From assembly GCA_039980135.1 (NCBI GenBank), contig JBDXCV010000003.1, forward strand, positions 372,001 to 436,000: a DNA stretch of 64,000 nucleotides, read 5' to 3'. The position numbers were made by a program, and so were the translations under genes. This stretch comes from Alphaproteobacteria bacterium (GTDB taxonomy: Bacteria; Pseudomonadota; Alphaproteobacteria; UBA6615). This document shows positions 26,875-35,384 of this stretch, piece after piece. The notes under the pieces were generated by a model. It made no database searches, was not told where the DNA came from, and saw only the letters and a list, made by a program, of their open reading frames with translations. Position 1 is the stretch's first letter, and each line of letters begins with the position of its first letter.

Positions 26875-27777
26875 CTAGCCGGCAGGTGGTGCGTTGCGCG
26901 CCCGGGTCAGCGCTTCGTATTTGTTCAGCGCGTCGAGCATGGCGTTGCCGACCCAGGGCTTGGCGGTGCCGGCCTCCGGCGCGGCGCCGTTCTGCAGGGC
27001 CTCGTTCATGCTTTCGGCATCGCGCAGGGCCTCGTTTACCCAGTTCGCGGGGAGTGAACGCAGGAAGCTGTCGGTTTCGGCCGCGTTTCCGGCCGTTGTG
27101 GGGGCCGGCGTGGCGACTGCTGGGGCGCCAGGCGCAGCATCCGGTGCCGCGTTGTTCGTGACCCGATCGATGCGTACGGCCGGTTGTGCATTCAGCGGCG
27201 CTGGGACGGGTCGCGCAACGGGTGGCGCGACCGGCGGTGCCAGGGAAACAGGAGCGGCGGTGGCCACCGCAGGGGTCAGGCTTGCCAGCGCGGGCGGGCC
27301 GCCCAGTACGATCTCGGGGTTTGTGGCGTCGCCGGCATAGTCGCCGGCGTCGGCCTGCTCGTGAATATCGGCCTCGGCAGGCTTTGCGCGCGCCTGCAGG
27401 GGGGCGATGTCCGGCCCGGTCTCGTCGGAGAACATGGCCAGCGCGTGGCCGAGCATGTCGTCGCCCGACGCCTGTTCGAAGATCGCATTGGCGGAGGCCG
27501 AGGCGAGGCCGATCGGGCCGCCGAACAGGCCGCCGCCGACGATGCGGGCCGAGGGGCTGATCTCGTCGCCGGTGATCTCGCGGTACAGGCTGGAGACCAG
27601 CGGGATGTGCTGCAGCGGGTTGACGATGTCGAGCAGGGTGGAGAAGAAACCCTCGCCGTCGCCCTGATTCTCCGCGCCGCCGAACGCGCCGCGCGCGTCG
27701 ATGCCCACGCCGAGGGTGGGGTCGTGGTAGCCGAGCATGGCTTCGCTGTGGGCCGGATTGTGGGCGGTCAGACTCAT
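26875..27777 (-). CDS. Conserved hypothetical protein with Ala/Pro-rich linker
   Basis: A 300-residue protein I cannot assign. The N-terminal third looks structured and conserved (LLDIVNPLQHIPLVSSLYRE and GGGLFGGPIGLASASANAIF). The middle, about residues 150-240, is a low-complexity Ala/Pro/Val linker, and the C-terminal 60 residues are helical (LRSLPANWVNEALRDAESMN). No signal peptide; the glycine-rich segment is too weak for a confident membrane span. Such a plan, folded domain plus flexible linker plus short helix, is seen in scaffold or secreted-effector-like proteins. It lies between the transpeptidase and ribA, all on the minus strand. Confidence 0.7.
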   Translation of the reverse strand: MSLTAHNPAHSEAMLGYHDPTLGVGIDARGAFGGAENQGDGEGFFSTLLDIVNPLQHIPLVSSLYREITGDEISPSARIVGGGLFGGPIGLASASANAIFEQASGDDMLGHALAMFSDETGPDIAPLQARAKPAEADIHEQADAGDYAGDATNPEIVLGGPPALASLTPAVATAAPVSLAPPVAPPVARPVPAPLNAQPAVRIDRVTNNAAPDAAPGAPAVATPAPTTAGNAAETDSFLRSLPANWVNEALRDAESMNEALQNGAAPEAGTAKPWVGNAMLDALNKYEALTRARNAPPAG

Positions 27778-27932
27778 GTCGCCCGGGTCGTTGCAAGCGC
27801 GGGGCCATGCGGCGAAGGCGCAGCGGATTCCGAAAATCGTGTCGATTCAGATAGTTACGGACCGGCGCGTGTCCGGTGTGTGCGGGCCGGCGCCCGCCCA
27901 CCCGGCATTAATTGCCGCTTTTTGCCGGGCGC

Positions 27933-29057
27933 CTAGAACAAATGACCCGCGCGGGACCGCTTGGTCGCCAGGTAGAATTCATTGTGCTGATTCGACGGGA
28001 AGGCGTGCTCGACCCGCTCGGCGACGTCGATCTGCCACTCGCGCAACGCGGCGACCTTGTCGGGGTTGTTGGTGAGCAGGCGGACGGACGCCACGTCGAG
28101 CTGGCGGAGCATTTCGGCGGCCGGCCGGTAAAGCCGCTCGTCGGCCTCGAAGCCGAGCTGCTGGTTGGCGTCGATGGTGTCGAAGCCCTGATCCTGGAGG
28201 GTGTAGGCGCGCAGCTTGTTGACCAGCCCGATGCCGCGTCCCTCTTGGGCCAGATACAGGACGATGCCGCCGCCCTGCTTGCCGATCTCGGCGATGGCGC
28301 CGCGCAGCTGGTCGCCGCAGTCGCAGCGCAGGCTGCCCAGCAGGTCGCCGGTGAAACATTCGGAATGAAGCCGGACGAGCACGGGCTCGGCGGTGTCGGG
28401 CGCGCCGACGATGATGGCCAGATGCTCGCGCCCGCCGTCGCTGGGCCGGAAGGCGACGACCTCCACCTTGTCGTTTACGTCGAGCGGCATCCGCGCCGCG
28501 CCGACCCGCTGAAGCGTGCGGGCCTCGATCTCCTGATAGTTGCGCACATGCTCGAGCTCGACCGTGAGCAGGGCTTCGGACTCGGCCCAGGACGGCAGAT
28601 ATTCCAGGCGCTCGGCGGGGATCGGCGCGACCACGGCGGCGGGCAGGAGTCCCGCCAGCTTGAGCAGCTCGATCGCGCCGGTCTCGATCGCACCCGGCCG
28701 GGTCGCCGGATCGATCTGCGAAATCGAGATCGCCGGCACCTGTTTTTCGGACTGGGGGGCGGCCGGGTCGGCCATCATGCGCACGGTCTCGGCGGTCATG
28801 CCCGCGGCGAGCGCCACGCGGACGGCGCCGTCGGGATGGTCGGTCAGCCCCAGGATCGCGGCGCGGCGCCCGGTCAGGAGCAGGGATGGCGAGGCCTTCG
28901 CCAGCCCGGAGAGGCGCGCGAGCTGGCTGGCCGACGCACCTTCGGCCGGGTGGACCAGCAGCGCCTGGCCCGGCCCGGAAAGCACGATGGTCGCACCCCG
29001 GCGCAGATCGGAGATCGCGCGCTCGACGGGCTGGAGGGTGTTGGGAAGCTGCTGCAT
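27933..29057 (-). CDS. ribA: GTP cyclohydrolase II with degenerate N-terminal RibB-like domain
   Basis: First step of riboflavin synthesis: GTP to 2,5-diamino-6-ribosylamino-4(3H)-pyrimidinone phosphate. From ATG 29057 the product is 374 residues. The C-terminal half is a good GTP cyclohydrolase II with the zinc cysteines C234, C245 and C247 in HSECFTGDLLGSLRCDCGDQ, and GRGIGL at 273-278. The N-terminal 170 residues keep the RibB length and some of its pattern (VERAISDLRRGATIVLSG) but lack the acidic DDEDRENEGD-type active-site segment, so DHBP synthase activity is unlikely. The start is uncertain; the frame continues upstream to 29306. It diverges from the DUF427 gene. Confidence 0.9.
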   Translation of the reverse strand: MQQLPNTLQPVERAISDLRRGATIVLSGPGQALLVHPAEGASASQLARLSGLAKASPSLLLTGRRAAILGLTDHPDGAVRVALAAGMTAETVRMMADPAAPQSEKQVPAISISQIDPATRPGAIETGAIELLKLAGLLPAAVVAPIPAERLEYLPSWAESEALLTVELEHVRNYQEIEARTLQRVGAARMPLDVNDKVEVVAFRPSDGGREHLAIIVGAPDTAEPVLVRLHSECFTGDLLGSLRCDCGDQLRGAIAEIGKQGGGIVLYLAQEGRGIGLVNKLRAYTLQDQGFDTIDANQQLGFEADERLYRPAAEMLRQLDVASVRLLTNNPDKVAALREWQIDVAERVEHAFPSNQHNEFYLATKRSRAGHLF

Positions 29058-29277
29058 CGTGGGTTCGGGTCGGTCTTCCGGCGGGGCGTTCGAGATTCGG
29101 AATATGCGCCAACCATGTTCGGTCGGCAATACGGCGGCAAAACGGGCGCCGGACGCGCCGCCGCTCGCTTGAATGTGATCGCGCGTGATGCGCCGGATTG
29201 CCTTGCAACGCCGCGATCGCGCGCTACGTGTTTGGGGACGAACAGAAGGCAGCGCAGCAGTACAGGAGGGGGCCGTC

Positions 29278-29562
29278 ATGGCGAAAGCAGTCTGGAACGA
29301 CATCATCCTCGCGGAGAGCGAGACCTATGAGACGGTCGAGGGGAACATCTATTTCCCGATGACCGCGCTGAACAAGGAATATTTCTCCGAGAGCGCCACG
29401 ACGACCGGTTGCCCCTGGAAGGGCACGGCGAAATACTTCTCGGTCGATGTGGGCGGCGCGGTCAACGCGGACGCCGCATGGTATTATCCCGATCCGAAAC
29501 CGGCCGCGGAGAATATCCGCGACCACGTCGCCTTCTGGCGCGGCGTACAGGTGAGCGCGTAA
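29278..29562 (+). CDS. DUF427 protein
   Basis: A 94-residue single-domain DUF427 protein (KAVWNDIILAESETYETVEG, then ATTTGCPWKGTAKYFSVDVG and AAWYYPDPKPAAENIRDHVA). The family has a compact beta fold and no established function. The cysteine in TGCPWKG is conserved in the family. ATG 29278 is preceded by AGGAGGGGG, a very strong ribosome site, so high translation is likely. The response regulator starts 2 bp after its stop, so the two form one transcript. Confidence 0.88.
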   Translation: MAKAVWNDIILAESETYETVEGNIYFPMTALNKEYFSESATTTGCPWKGTAKYFSVDVGGAVNADAAWYYPDPKPAAENIRDHVAFWRGVQVSA

Positions 29563-29564
29563 TC

Positions 29565-30290
29565 ATGGCGAGTTTGGCAATGGCAAATGTGATGGAAACC
29601 AAGACCGCGAACGGCAAGAAGATCCTGCTGATCGACGACGACGACGCGCTGCGCGATTCCCTGTCGGAGCAGCTGCGCCTGCACGAGGAGTTCGTGACGA
29701 CGGAGGCCGTCAGCGCCGCCGCCGCGCTCGAGGCGACGAAGGACGAGTATTTCGATGCGATCCTGCTCGATGTCGGCCTGCCCGACATGGACGGACGCGA
29801 GGTCTGCCGCCTGCTGCGGCGCAACGGCGTGAAATCCCCGATCATCATGCTGACCGGCCACGACACCGACGCCGATCAGATTCTCGGCCTCGACGCCGGC
29901 GCGAATGATTATATCGCCAAGCCATTCCGCCTCAACGTCCTGCTCGCGCGGCTGCGCGCCCAGCTGCGCCAGCATGAGCAGAGCGAGGACGCGGTCTTCA
30001 CGATCGGGCCGTACACCTTCCAGCCGGCCCAGAAGACCCTGGTCGACGGGGAGCAGCGCAAGGTGCGCCTGACCGAAAAGGAAACGGCGATCCTCAAATA
30101 TCTCTATCGCGCCGGCGACAAGGTGGTCAGCCGCGACACCCTGCTGGGCGAGGTCTGGGGCTACAATGCCGGGGTCACGACCCACACGCTCGAGACCCAT
30201 GTGTATCGCCTGCGCCAGAAGATCGAGGCCGATCCGTCGAACGCGCGGATTCTGGTCACCGAGCCGGGCGGGTATCGCCTGGTTCCGTAG
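29565..30290 (+). CDS. OmpR/PhoB-type response regulator, no adjacent kinase
   Basis: DNA-binding two-component regulator, 241 residues. The receiver domain (about residues 18-135) has the acidic pocket DDDD at 24-27, phosphoacceptor D69 in AILLDVGLPDMDG and the switch lysine K119 in YIAKPFR. The C-terminal winged helix (about residues 145-241) shows VRLTEKETAILKYLYRAGDK and TTHTLETHVYRLRQKIEAD. It is coupled to the DUF427 gene and no histidine kinase lies nearby, so its partner is encoded elsewhere. Start ATG 29565 is chosen; ATG 29580 is possible. Target genes cannot be inferred. Confidence 0.92.
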   Translation: MASLAMANVMETKTANGKKILLIDDDDALRDSLSEQLRLHEEFVTTEAVSAAAALEATKDEYFDAILLDVGLPDMDGREVCRLLRRNGVKSPIIMLTGHDTDADQILGLDAGANDYIAKPFRLNVLLARLRAQLRQHEQSEDAVFTIGPYTFQPAQKTLVDGEQRKVRLTEKETAILKYLYRAGDKVVSRDTLLGEVWGYNAGVTTHTLETHVYRLRQKIEADPSNARILVTEPGGYRLVP

Positions 30291-30335
30291 AGGGCGTTTC
30301 GTCGTCGCCCTCACCCTGAGGTCGGATAACCATCA

Positions 30336-30411
30336 TCGTCATACGCGGGCTCGACCCGCGTATCTCGTCGCCGCTGCTCGAGAGATGCCCGGATCAAGTC
30401 CGGGCATGACG
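30336..30411. repeat. REPIN-like inverted pair of palindromes, type 2
   Basis: ATACGCGG...CCGCGTAT (30341-30363) faces ATGCCCGG...CCGGGCAT (30385-30407), bounded by TCGTCA and TGACG with CTC...GAG between. It is nearly the same as the element at 5941 and lies between the convergent regulator and MFS genes. Confidence 0.8.
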
Positions 30412-30439
30412 TCGAAGTTTTCGGTATGCGGTCGATGTC

Positions 30440-31696
30440 TTAAGCGTCGGCCTTCAGCGCGCGGATGCGCGCGCCCAGATACAGCGTGCCGGCGATGGTC
30501 AGGCCGGCGATCCCGACAAATGTGTAGGCGACGGTGATCCAGTCGCCGGTCCATTCGAACATGCCTGCCGCGATCAGCGGCCCGGCGAGGATGCCGAGGT
30601 AGCGCCCGGTCAGCACGACCGCGAACGCGTCCGTCCCGGCGCGATGGCCGCCCACGAGCGTCGAGGGCAATGCCCACAGCGAGGTCGGGGTGAGGCCCGC
30701 GGCGATGCCCCAGACGACGAGGCTGGCCAGCCCGATGACGGTGTGACCGGCGAACGGGATCATCGCCCAGCCGACCGCCTGCAGCGCCAGCGCGAAGGTG
30801 AGCAGCTTCACGACGCCGACCCCGGTCTTCAGGATCATCCCGCCGATCAGCGAGAAGACCAGCAGCACGACCACCGGGATCTGGTTGATCAGCACCGCCC
30901 CGTCGGCGGAAAAGGCACGGACATCCACCAGATAGACCGGCAGCCAGGTGAAATAGCCCATGAACTGGGCCTGCCACAGAAAGAAGAGGCTGGCCGCGAC
31001 CCACAGCGCGCGAATCTCTTTTTGTGTGAGGGGGTCGTCCCCCGTCTTCGGCGCGGCACCGGCGTTGGTGGCGGCCGCGGCCGGTGCCGCGCGCATATGG
31101 GCAACACCCGGCACGGAACCGCGTTTGACGATCCACCACGTCCACAAGGCCACGGCGACGGTCGCCGCCGCGCCGAACCACCAGACCGGCTGCCAGAAAT
31201 CCACCGCGACCGACGGCTGGGCGACGAGATTGGCCACCAGCTGGCCCACGGGAATCCAGGTGGCCTGTGCGGCGATGACAATCGGCAGGTGGCCGGGCCC
31301 CGCGCTCATGTTGGCGAAGGCCGGCATGCAAACGGCGAGCACGGCGGCCCCGAACCCCTCGATCAGGCGTGACGTCAGCATCACCGTGCCGGACTCGGGG
31401 AAGGCCAGCCCCAGCGCAGTGCCCGTGAGCATCAGGCCGAAGGCGGCCATCAGGTAGCGCTGGGCGCCGTCGCGCCGGATCGCGCGGCCGACCCGCACGC
31501 TGATCAGCATGCCGGCGATGGCGAAGATCGACATGAACCCGCCGGCCACGATGGTGTTGTAGCCGTACAGGTCGAACATCACCGGCAGGACCGGCGGCAC
31601 CTTGAACTGGAAGTAGGCGGCGACGAAACCGAGCACGATGCCGTAGGACACGCCGGTCCAGTTGGTCTGCGTGGTCTGGGTGGCGGGGTTGGACAT
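30440..31696 (-). CDS. MFS transporter (CynX/NimT-like)
   Basis: Inner-membrane secondary transporter with about twelve hydrophobic segments in 418 residues. The loop 2-3 signature region reads VGRAIRRDGAQRYLMAAFGL, and TSRLIEGFGAAVLAVCMPAF lies in TM4. A cytosolic loop of about 40 residues near the middle (Ala-rich, then GDDPLTQKEIRALW) separates the two six-helix halves. The substrate is unknown; small organic anions are plausible by analogy with CynX/NimT. It follows the cupin gene by about 100 bp on the same strand and might share the tct transcript. Confidence 0.85.
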   Translation of the reverse strand: MSNPATQTTQTNWTGVSYGIVLGFVAAYFQFKVPPVLPVMFDLYGYNTIVAGGFMSIFAIAGMLISVRVGRAIRRDGAQRYLMAAFGLMLTGTALGLAFPESGTVMLTSRLIEGFGAAVLAVCMPAFANMSAGPGHLPIVIAAQATWIPVGQLVANLVAQPSVAVDFWQPVWWFGAAATVAVALWTWWIVKRGSVPGVAHMRAAPAAAATNAGAAPKTGDDPLTQKEIRALWVAASLFFLWQAQFMGYFTWLPVYLVDVRAFSADGAVLINQIPVVVLLVFSLIGGMILKTGVGVVKLLTFALALQAVGWAMIPFAGHTVIGLASLVVWGIAAGLTPTSLWALPSTLVGGHRAGTDAFAVVLTGRYLGILAGPLIAAGMFEWTGDWITVAYTFVGIAGLTIAGTLYLGARIRALKADA

Positions 31697-31800
31697 GGGG
31701 GCGGAACTTTAACGGGTGGCCGTGACCGGTGTGTGTCTATCTTTATAGGCGGGCCGACTCCGCGCCGCTACACGCTAATCTTCCAACGCTGCCTCGCGCC

Positions 31801-32205
31801 CTAACCCACCGGGTGCTTCTCGAAATACGCGACATCCTCCGCCGACTGCGTCCAGCCTTCGTTGGTCGGCCAGTCCACCTTGCGGGAGACCTTGTCGCCG
31901 CCGTAGCGCACCCTGAACAACAGGGTGCGTTCGGGGCCGTTGGTGTATTCATGCACCTCGCCAGGCGGGTGGACGACGAAGCCGCCAGGTTTGATCTCGA
32001 CCGTCGTATCGGGGGTCTTCATGGTGCCGCCGCCGGAAAAGCAGAAATAGATCTCGGACGCGTGGGGGTGGCAGTGGTTGGGGCTCACCTGCCCCGGTTC
32101 CCAGCAGGCGACGGTGACGTCGCCGCCCTCGACCTCGCCGAGGATATTCTCGACATGTGTCTTCGGGTCGAAGGCCTGTTCGGCCTGCAAATCAAACGCC
32201 AACAT
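31801..32205 (-). CDS. Small cupin-domain protein
   Basis: A 134-residue single cupin. Motif 1 is seen in NHCHPHASEIYFCFSGGGTM (about residues 43-62), with the His-x-His pair and Glu as metal ligands, and motif 2 in PPGEVHEYTNG (about residues 79-89) with the last histidine. The size suggests a metal-dependent isomerase, dioxygenase or sensing protein for a small carboxylic compound. AGGAG lies 8 bases before ATG 32205. It is 74 bp downstream of tctB on the same strand, so it may act on the acid that the tct system imports. That link is inference. Confidence 0.85.
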   Translation of the reverse strand: MLAFDLQAEQAFDPKTHVENILGEVEGGDVTVACWEPGQVSPNHCHPHASEIYFCFSGGGTMKTPDTTVEIKPGGFVVHPPGEVHEYTNGPERTLLFRVRYGGDKVSRKVDWPTNEGWTQSAEDVAYFEKHPVG

Positions 32206-32279
32206 GATTCATTCTCCTGCGGAGTCGGTTTTTCTGTGAAGCCGGCCGCCTGCGACGTCAGCCCGGGAACCCGCCTGTC

Positions 32280-32762
32280 CTAGCCCCCGAACCAGCCGGC
32301 TTCGGGGAACGGCACGTAGAATATCTGGGTGAACACCAGATAGGCCACGATGCTGATGCAGATCGGCACGACGATCGCCAGCCGGATGTTCGGGGTCGTG
32401 CGCTCCTGAGTGAGATAAAGCGACGCTCCGATCAGCATGACCAGGCTCGATGGCCAGAATCCGAGGCGGAACATGGCGAGCAGAAAGCCGAGCACGATCA
32501 GCAGGAAAACGACCACGTCCACCAACGACGCCCGATCGTCCGCGGACATCGCGAGGAGATCGGGCACATGCTTGCGGGCGGCCGAAACGATGAACTTCGC
32601 GAGAAAGAGAATCGCGATGCCCAGGGTGACGTAGTTGGCCAATAGCGGAAACGCCCAGTCCTTCGGGTCGGAGCTCGAACCGACGGAGAACATCGCGCTG
32701 ACGCCAAAAAGCATGAGCGCGGTCAGGAGGTCCCGGTCTGCGAGTCTTTTCAACATGTTCAT
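32280..32762 (-). CDS. Tripartite tricarboxylate transporter, small membrane subunit TctB
   Basis: The 160-residue small integral-membrane component of the TTT system, with four predicted spans (DLLTALMLFGVSAMFSVGS, the YVTLGIAILFLAKFIV region, VDVVVFLLIVLGFLLAMF, and the IVVPICISIVAYLVFTQIFY segment). Sequence conservation is low in this subunit; the call rests on size, topology and position 4 bp after tctA. Two in-frame ATGs (32762 and 32756) are possible starts. In most operons tctB lies between tctC and tctA; here it follows tctA. Confidence 0.85.
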   Translation of the reverse strand: MNMLKRLADRDLLTALMLFGVSAMFSVGSSSDPKDWAFPLLANYVTLGIAILFLAKFIVSAARKHVPDLLAMSADDRASLVDVVVFLLIVLGFLLAMFRLGFWPSSLVMLIGASLYLTQERTTPNIRLAIVVPICISIVAYLVFTQIFYVPFPEAGWFGG

Positions 32763-32766
32763 CCCC

Positions 32767-34302
32767 CTACTCCGTTCCGTCCGGTTTGATGTGTGAGGTG
32801 CCGTCCTGAATGCCCTGGCGCGCCTTCAGCCGGTCCACGTGACGAGTCCAGACCACGAGGACGATGGACAGCACGCTGAGCGAAATCAGGATGACGTTGA
32901 TCGTGCCGGTGAAGAAGACGTCCCAGACCGACGTCGCATCGGAGATGTACATCGCCTGGACGAGCGACGGTTCGATGATCGGGCCGAGGATGAGGCCGAG
33001 CCCGATGGGCCCCGGATGGAATCCCAGGCGCCGGATCAGGAACACGAAAATCCCGAGCGCCAGCATGATGTAGACGTCGAAGATATTGTTCCGGATCGCG
33101 TAGGCGCCGATGATCGCCAGCAGCATGATCAGGGGCGCCAGCAGCCGCAGCGGAATCCTGATGATCTTGACCAGGAGCGGCGCGAACAGGCTGCCGAGGA
33201 TGAAGGTCACGATCCCCGCGAAGAGCAGGGACCAGCCGAAGGAGAAGACCAGCGAGCCGTCGCTCTGGAACAGCTCCGGGCCGGGATTGAGGCCGCGCAG
33301 CATGAGCGCGCCGGCGATGACGGCGGCCGGCGAGGAGCCGGGTACGCCCAATGTGACCAGCGGGATCATGGCCGCGGGGGCGGCGGCGTTGTTGGCGATC
33401 TCCGACGCGGTGACGCCGCGCAGATCGCCCTTGCCGAACTGGCTCTTGTCCTTGGCCCAGCGCACCGCCTCGTTGTAGGAGACCAGTGCCGCGATCGGGC
33501 TGCCGGCGCCGGGCAGGATGCCGATGAACGCGCCGATCACCGCCGAGCGGATCACGTGGAACGGATGGGCGAGGACCCGGCCGATGGTCTTGAGGGTCTG
33601 CCCGCGCACCGGTTGGTACTCGGCAATGAATTCCTTCCGGCGCAGGTCGGCGACCATCGACAGCACCTGGGGAATGGCGAAGATGCCGATCAGGCCGGCG
33701 ACGAGGGACAGGCCGCCGCGGAGCTCGGGCACACCATAGGTGAAGCGCGCGATCTCGTTGCCGTGGCTGATCCCGATGCTGCTGATCAGCAACCCGATGG
33801 CGCCGCCGGCAAGCCCCTTGAGGATCGAGTCGCCGGCCAGGCTGCCGATGATCGTGAGGGCGAAAATGCCCAGCCAAAAGAACTCCGGCGGGCCGAATTT
33901 CAGGGCGATGGCGATCAGTGGCCAGGCGAGCAGCAGGTAGGCGGCAGCGCCGAACAGGGTGCCGATCGCGGAGCTGAAACAGGCGGCGACGATGGCCTCC
34001 TGGCCCCGGCCCTTATGGACCATCGGATGCCCGTCGAACGCGGTTGCCATGGCGGCGGGCGTGCCGGGCGTGTTGACCAGCACCGCAGGGATTGCGTCGG
34101 AGAACATCGCGCAGACATATAGCCCGCCCAGCATTGCGATGCCGGCTTCGGTCGGCAGTGCGAACGTGAACGGCACCAGCAGGGCCGTGCCCATGGTCGC
34201 GGTCAGGCCCGGGAGGGTGCCCACCACCATGCCGATCAGGACGCCGACCGTCAGCCAGAACATGACCGACCAGGTGAGCGTTTGCATGAGACCTTCGATC
34301 AC
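32767..34302 (-). CDS. Tripartite tricarboxylate transporter, large membrane subunit TctA
   Basis: The 511-residue permease of the TTT uptake system, driven by an ion gradient. The conserved N-terminal motif VGVLIGMVVGTLPGLTATMG (about residues 19-38) and the second GIL-PGAGSPIAALVSYNEA region (near residues 260-280) are both present, along with about twelve membrane spans and the NTPGTPAAMATAFDGHPM segment. It lies between tctC (146 bp gap containing a large hairpin) and tctB. The substrate is set by TctC and is likely a di- or tricarboxylate or an aromatic acid. Confidence 0.95.
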   Translation of the reverse strand: MIEGLMQTLTWSVMFWLTVGVLIGMVVGTLPGLTATMGTALLVPFTFALPTEAGIAMLGGLYVCAMFSDAIPAVLVNTPGTPAAMATAFDGHPMVHKGRGQEAIVAACFSSAIGTLFGAAAYLLLAWPLIAIALKFGPPEFFWLGIFALTIIGSLAGDSILKGLAGGAIGLLISSIGISHGNEIARFTYGVPELRGGLSLVAGLIGIFAIPQVLSMVADLRRKEFIAEYQPVRGQTLKTIGRVLAHPFHVIRSAVIGAFIGILPGAGSPIAALVSYNEAVRWAKDKSQFGKGDLRGVTASEIANNAAAPAAMIPLVTLGVPGSSPAAVIAGALMLRGLNPGPELFQSDGSLVFSFGWSLLFAGIVTFILGSLFAPLLVKIIRIPLRLLAPLIMLLAIIGAYAIRNNIFDVYIMLALGIFVFLIRRLGFHPGPIGLGLILGPIIEPSLVQAMYISDATSVWDVFFTGTINVILISLSVLSIVLVVWTRHVDRLKARQGIQDGTSHIKPDGTE

Positions 34303-34391
34303 CGCGCAATTCCCATCATTGTGTTTGTTTCTATGTGTTGCTCATCCGGTCCGGCGCCGATGGAGAAACGTCACCTTGAGGCACAAGCGGA

Positions 34392-34433
34392 CGGGCTGCC
34401 CCGGCACCCGATTGCGGATGCCGGGACAGCCCG
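34392..34433 (-). repeat. Intercistronic hairpin between tctC and tctA
   Basis: CGGGCTG + CCGGCA pairs with TGCCGG + CAGCCCG (13 base pairs with a small internal mismatch, 12-base loop). No T-run follows on the minus strand, so it is not a classical terminator. It more likely stabilises the tctC 3' end or reduces read-through. Confidence 0.7.
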
Positions 34434-34448
34434 AAACTTGAAAAGCCG

Positions 34449-35384
34449 CTACTTTGCGAACTTCTTGATTGCCGTGTCGACATAGGCCTTGGCTTCGGCC
34501 GGTGTCTGGCGCATCTGCACCAACCCGATGCTGTTCACAAGCTCGACGACCTTGGGGTCGGCGGTCGCCTGATAGAGCGCATCGTTGAGCTTCGCGACAC
34601 GATCGGCCGGGGTGCCCGGAGGTGCCATGATTCCCCACGTCGTGGTGTAGGTCCACTGGGGCTCGCTCGGCACGCCCGGGAGGGCGCCGGTGGTGTTCGG
34701 GCCGGCGATGACCAGCGTGTCCACCGTGGCCTTGTGCTTCACGGCGTGATTCGACGCCGTCATGCCCGCATCCACATGGTTGCCCTGCAACATCGGCATC
34801 ATCTTGCCAACGCCGCCGGACACCGGCACGTAGGTGGTCTCGATGCCGAGAATCTTGGCGAGCTCGGCGAAGTTACGGTCACCCGTGCTGCCGACACCCG
34901 CGACCGTCAGCTTGCCCGGGTTGGCCTTGGCGGCGGACACGAACTCGGCCAGCGAGGTGTACTTGCTGCCCTTCGGCACCATGAGCGCACCCACGGAGCG
35001 CACCGTCATGCCGATATAGGAGAATTCACCCGGCTTGAAGCCGACGTCCTTGCCCTGGGCCGTAATGACGACGTTGGGAACAACCACGTTGGAGATGGTG
35101 TAGCCATCGGCCTTCGAGCGCCACAGCTCGTTGAACCCGACAGCGCCGCCGCCGCCGGTCTTGTAGACGATCCGGACCTCGACGCCGAGGGCCTTTTCCA
35201 GGCCCGGCTGGAGCCGGCGTGCCTGCTGATCGGAGCCGCCGCCGGGGGAATAGGGGACGATGAACGTGATCGGCTTGTCGGGGTAGGTTTCGGCGCTGGC
35301 GGTGCCGAACGCGGCGACGGCCGTCATCAGGCCCAGGCCCGCGGCGAGAATCATGCCGCCGTGTTTTCTCTGGTTCTTGGTCAT
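34449..35384 (-). CDS. Tripartite tricarboxylate transporter, periplasmic binding protein (TctC/Bug)
   Basis: Extracytoplasmic solute receptor, 311 residues. A signal peptide (RKHGGMILAAGLGLMTAVAA with cleavage after TASA) precedes a mature part beginning ETYPDKPITFIVPYSPGGG, the typical Bug start. Ligand-loop segments such as VYKTGGGGAVGFNELWRSKA and WGIMAPPGTPADRV follow. ATG 35384 has GAGAGGAAAC just upstream, and the frame extension to 35519 is discarded. It is the first gene of the tctC-A-B operon, as expected for the most abundant component. Bug ligands are carboxylates in known cases; this one cannot be specified. Confidence 0.94.
   Translation of the reverse strand: MTKNQRKHGGMILAAGLGLMTAVAAFGTASAETYPDKPITFIVPYSPGGGSDQQARRLQPGLEKALGVEVRIVYKTGGGGAVGFNELWRSKADGYTISNVVVPNVVITAQGKDVGFKPGEFSYIGMTVRSVGALMVPKGSKYTSLAEFVSAAKANPGKLTVAGVGSTGDRNFAELAKILGIETTYVPVSGGVGKMMPMLQGNHVDAGMTASNHAVKHKATVDTLVIAGPNTTGALPGVPSEPQWTYTTTWGIMAPPGTPADRVAKLNDALYQATADPKVVELVNSIGLVQMRQTPAEAKAYVDTAIKKFAK

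Noticed and set aside
27979-29208. 409-codon minus-strand frame overlapping ribA
   Set aside because: Different frame of ribA with Arg/Ala/Gly-rich composition and no motif.
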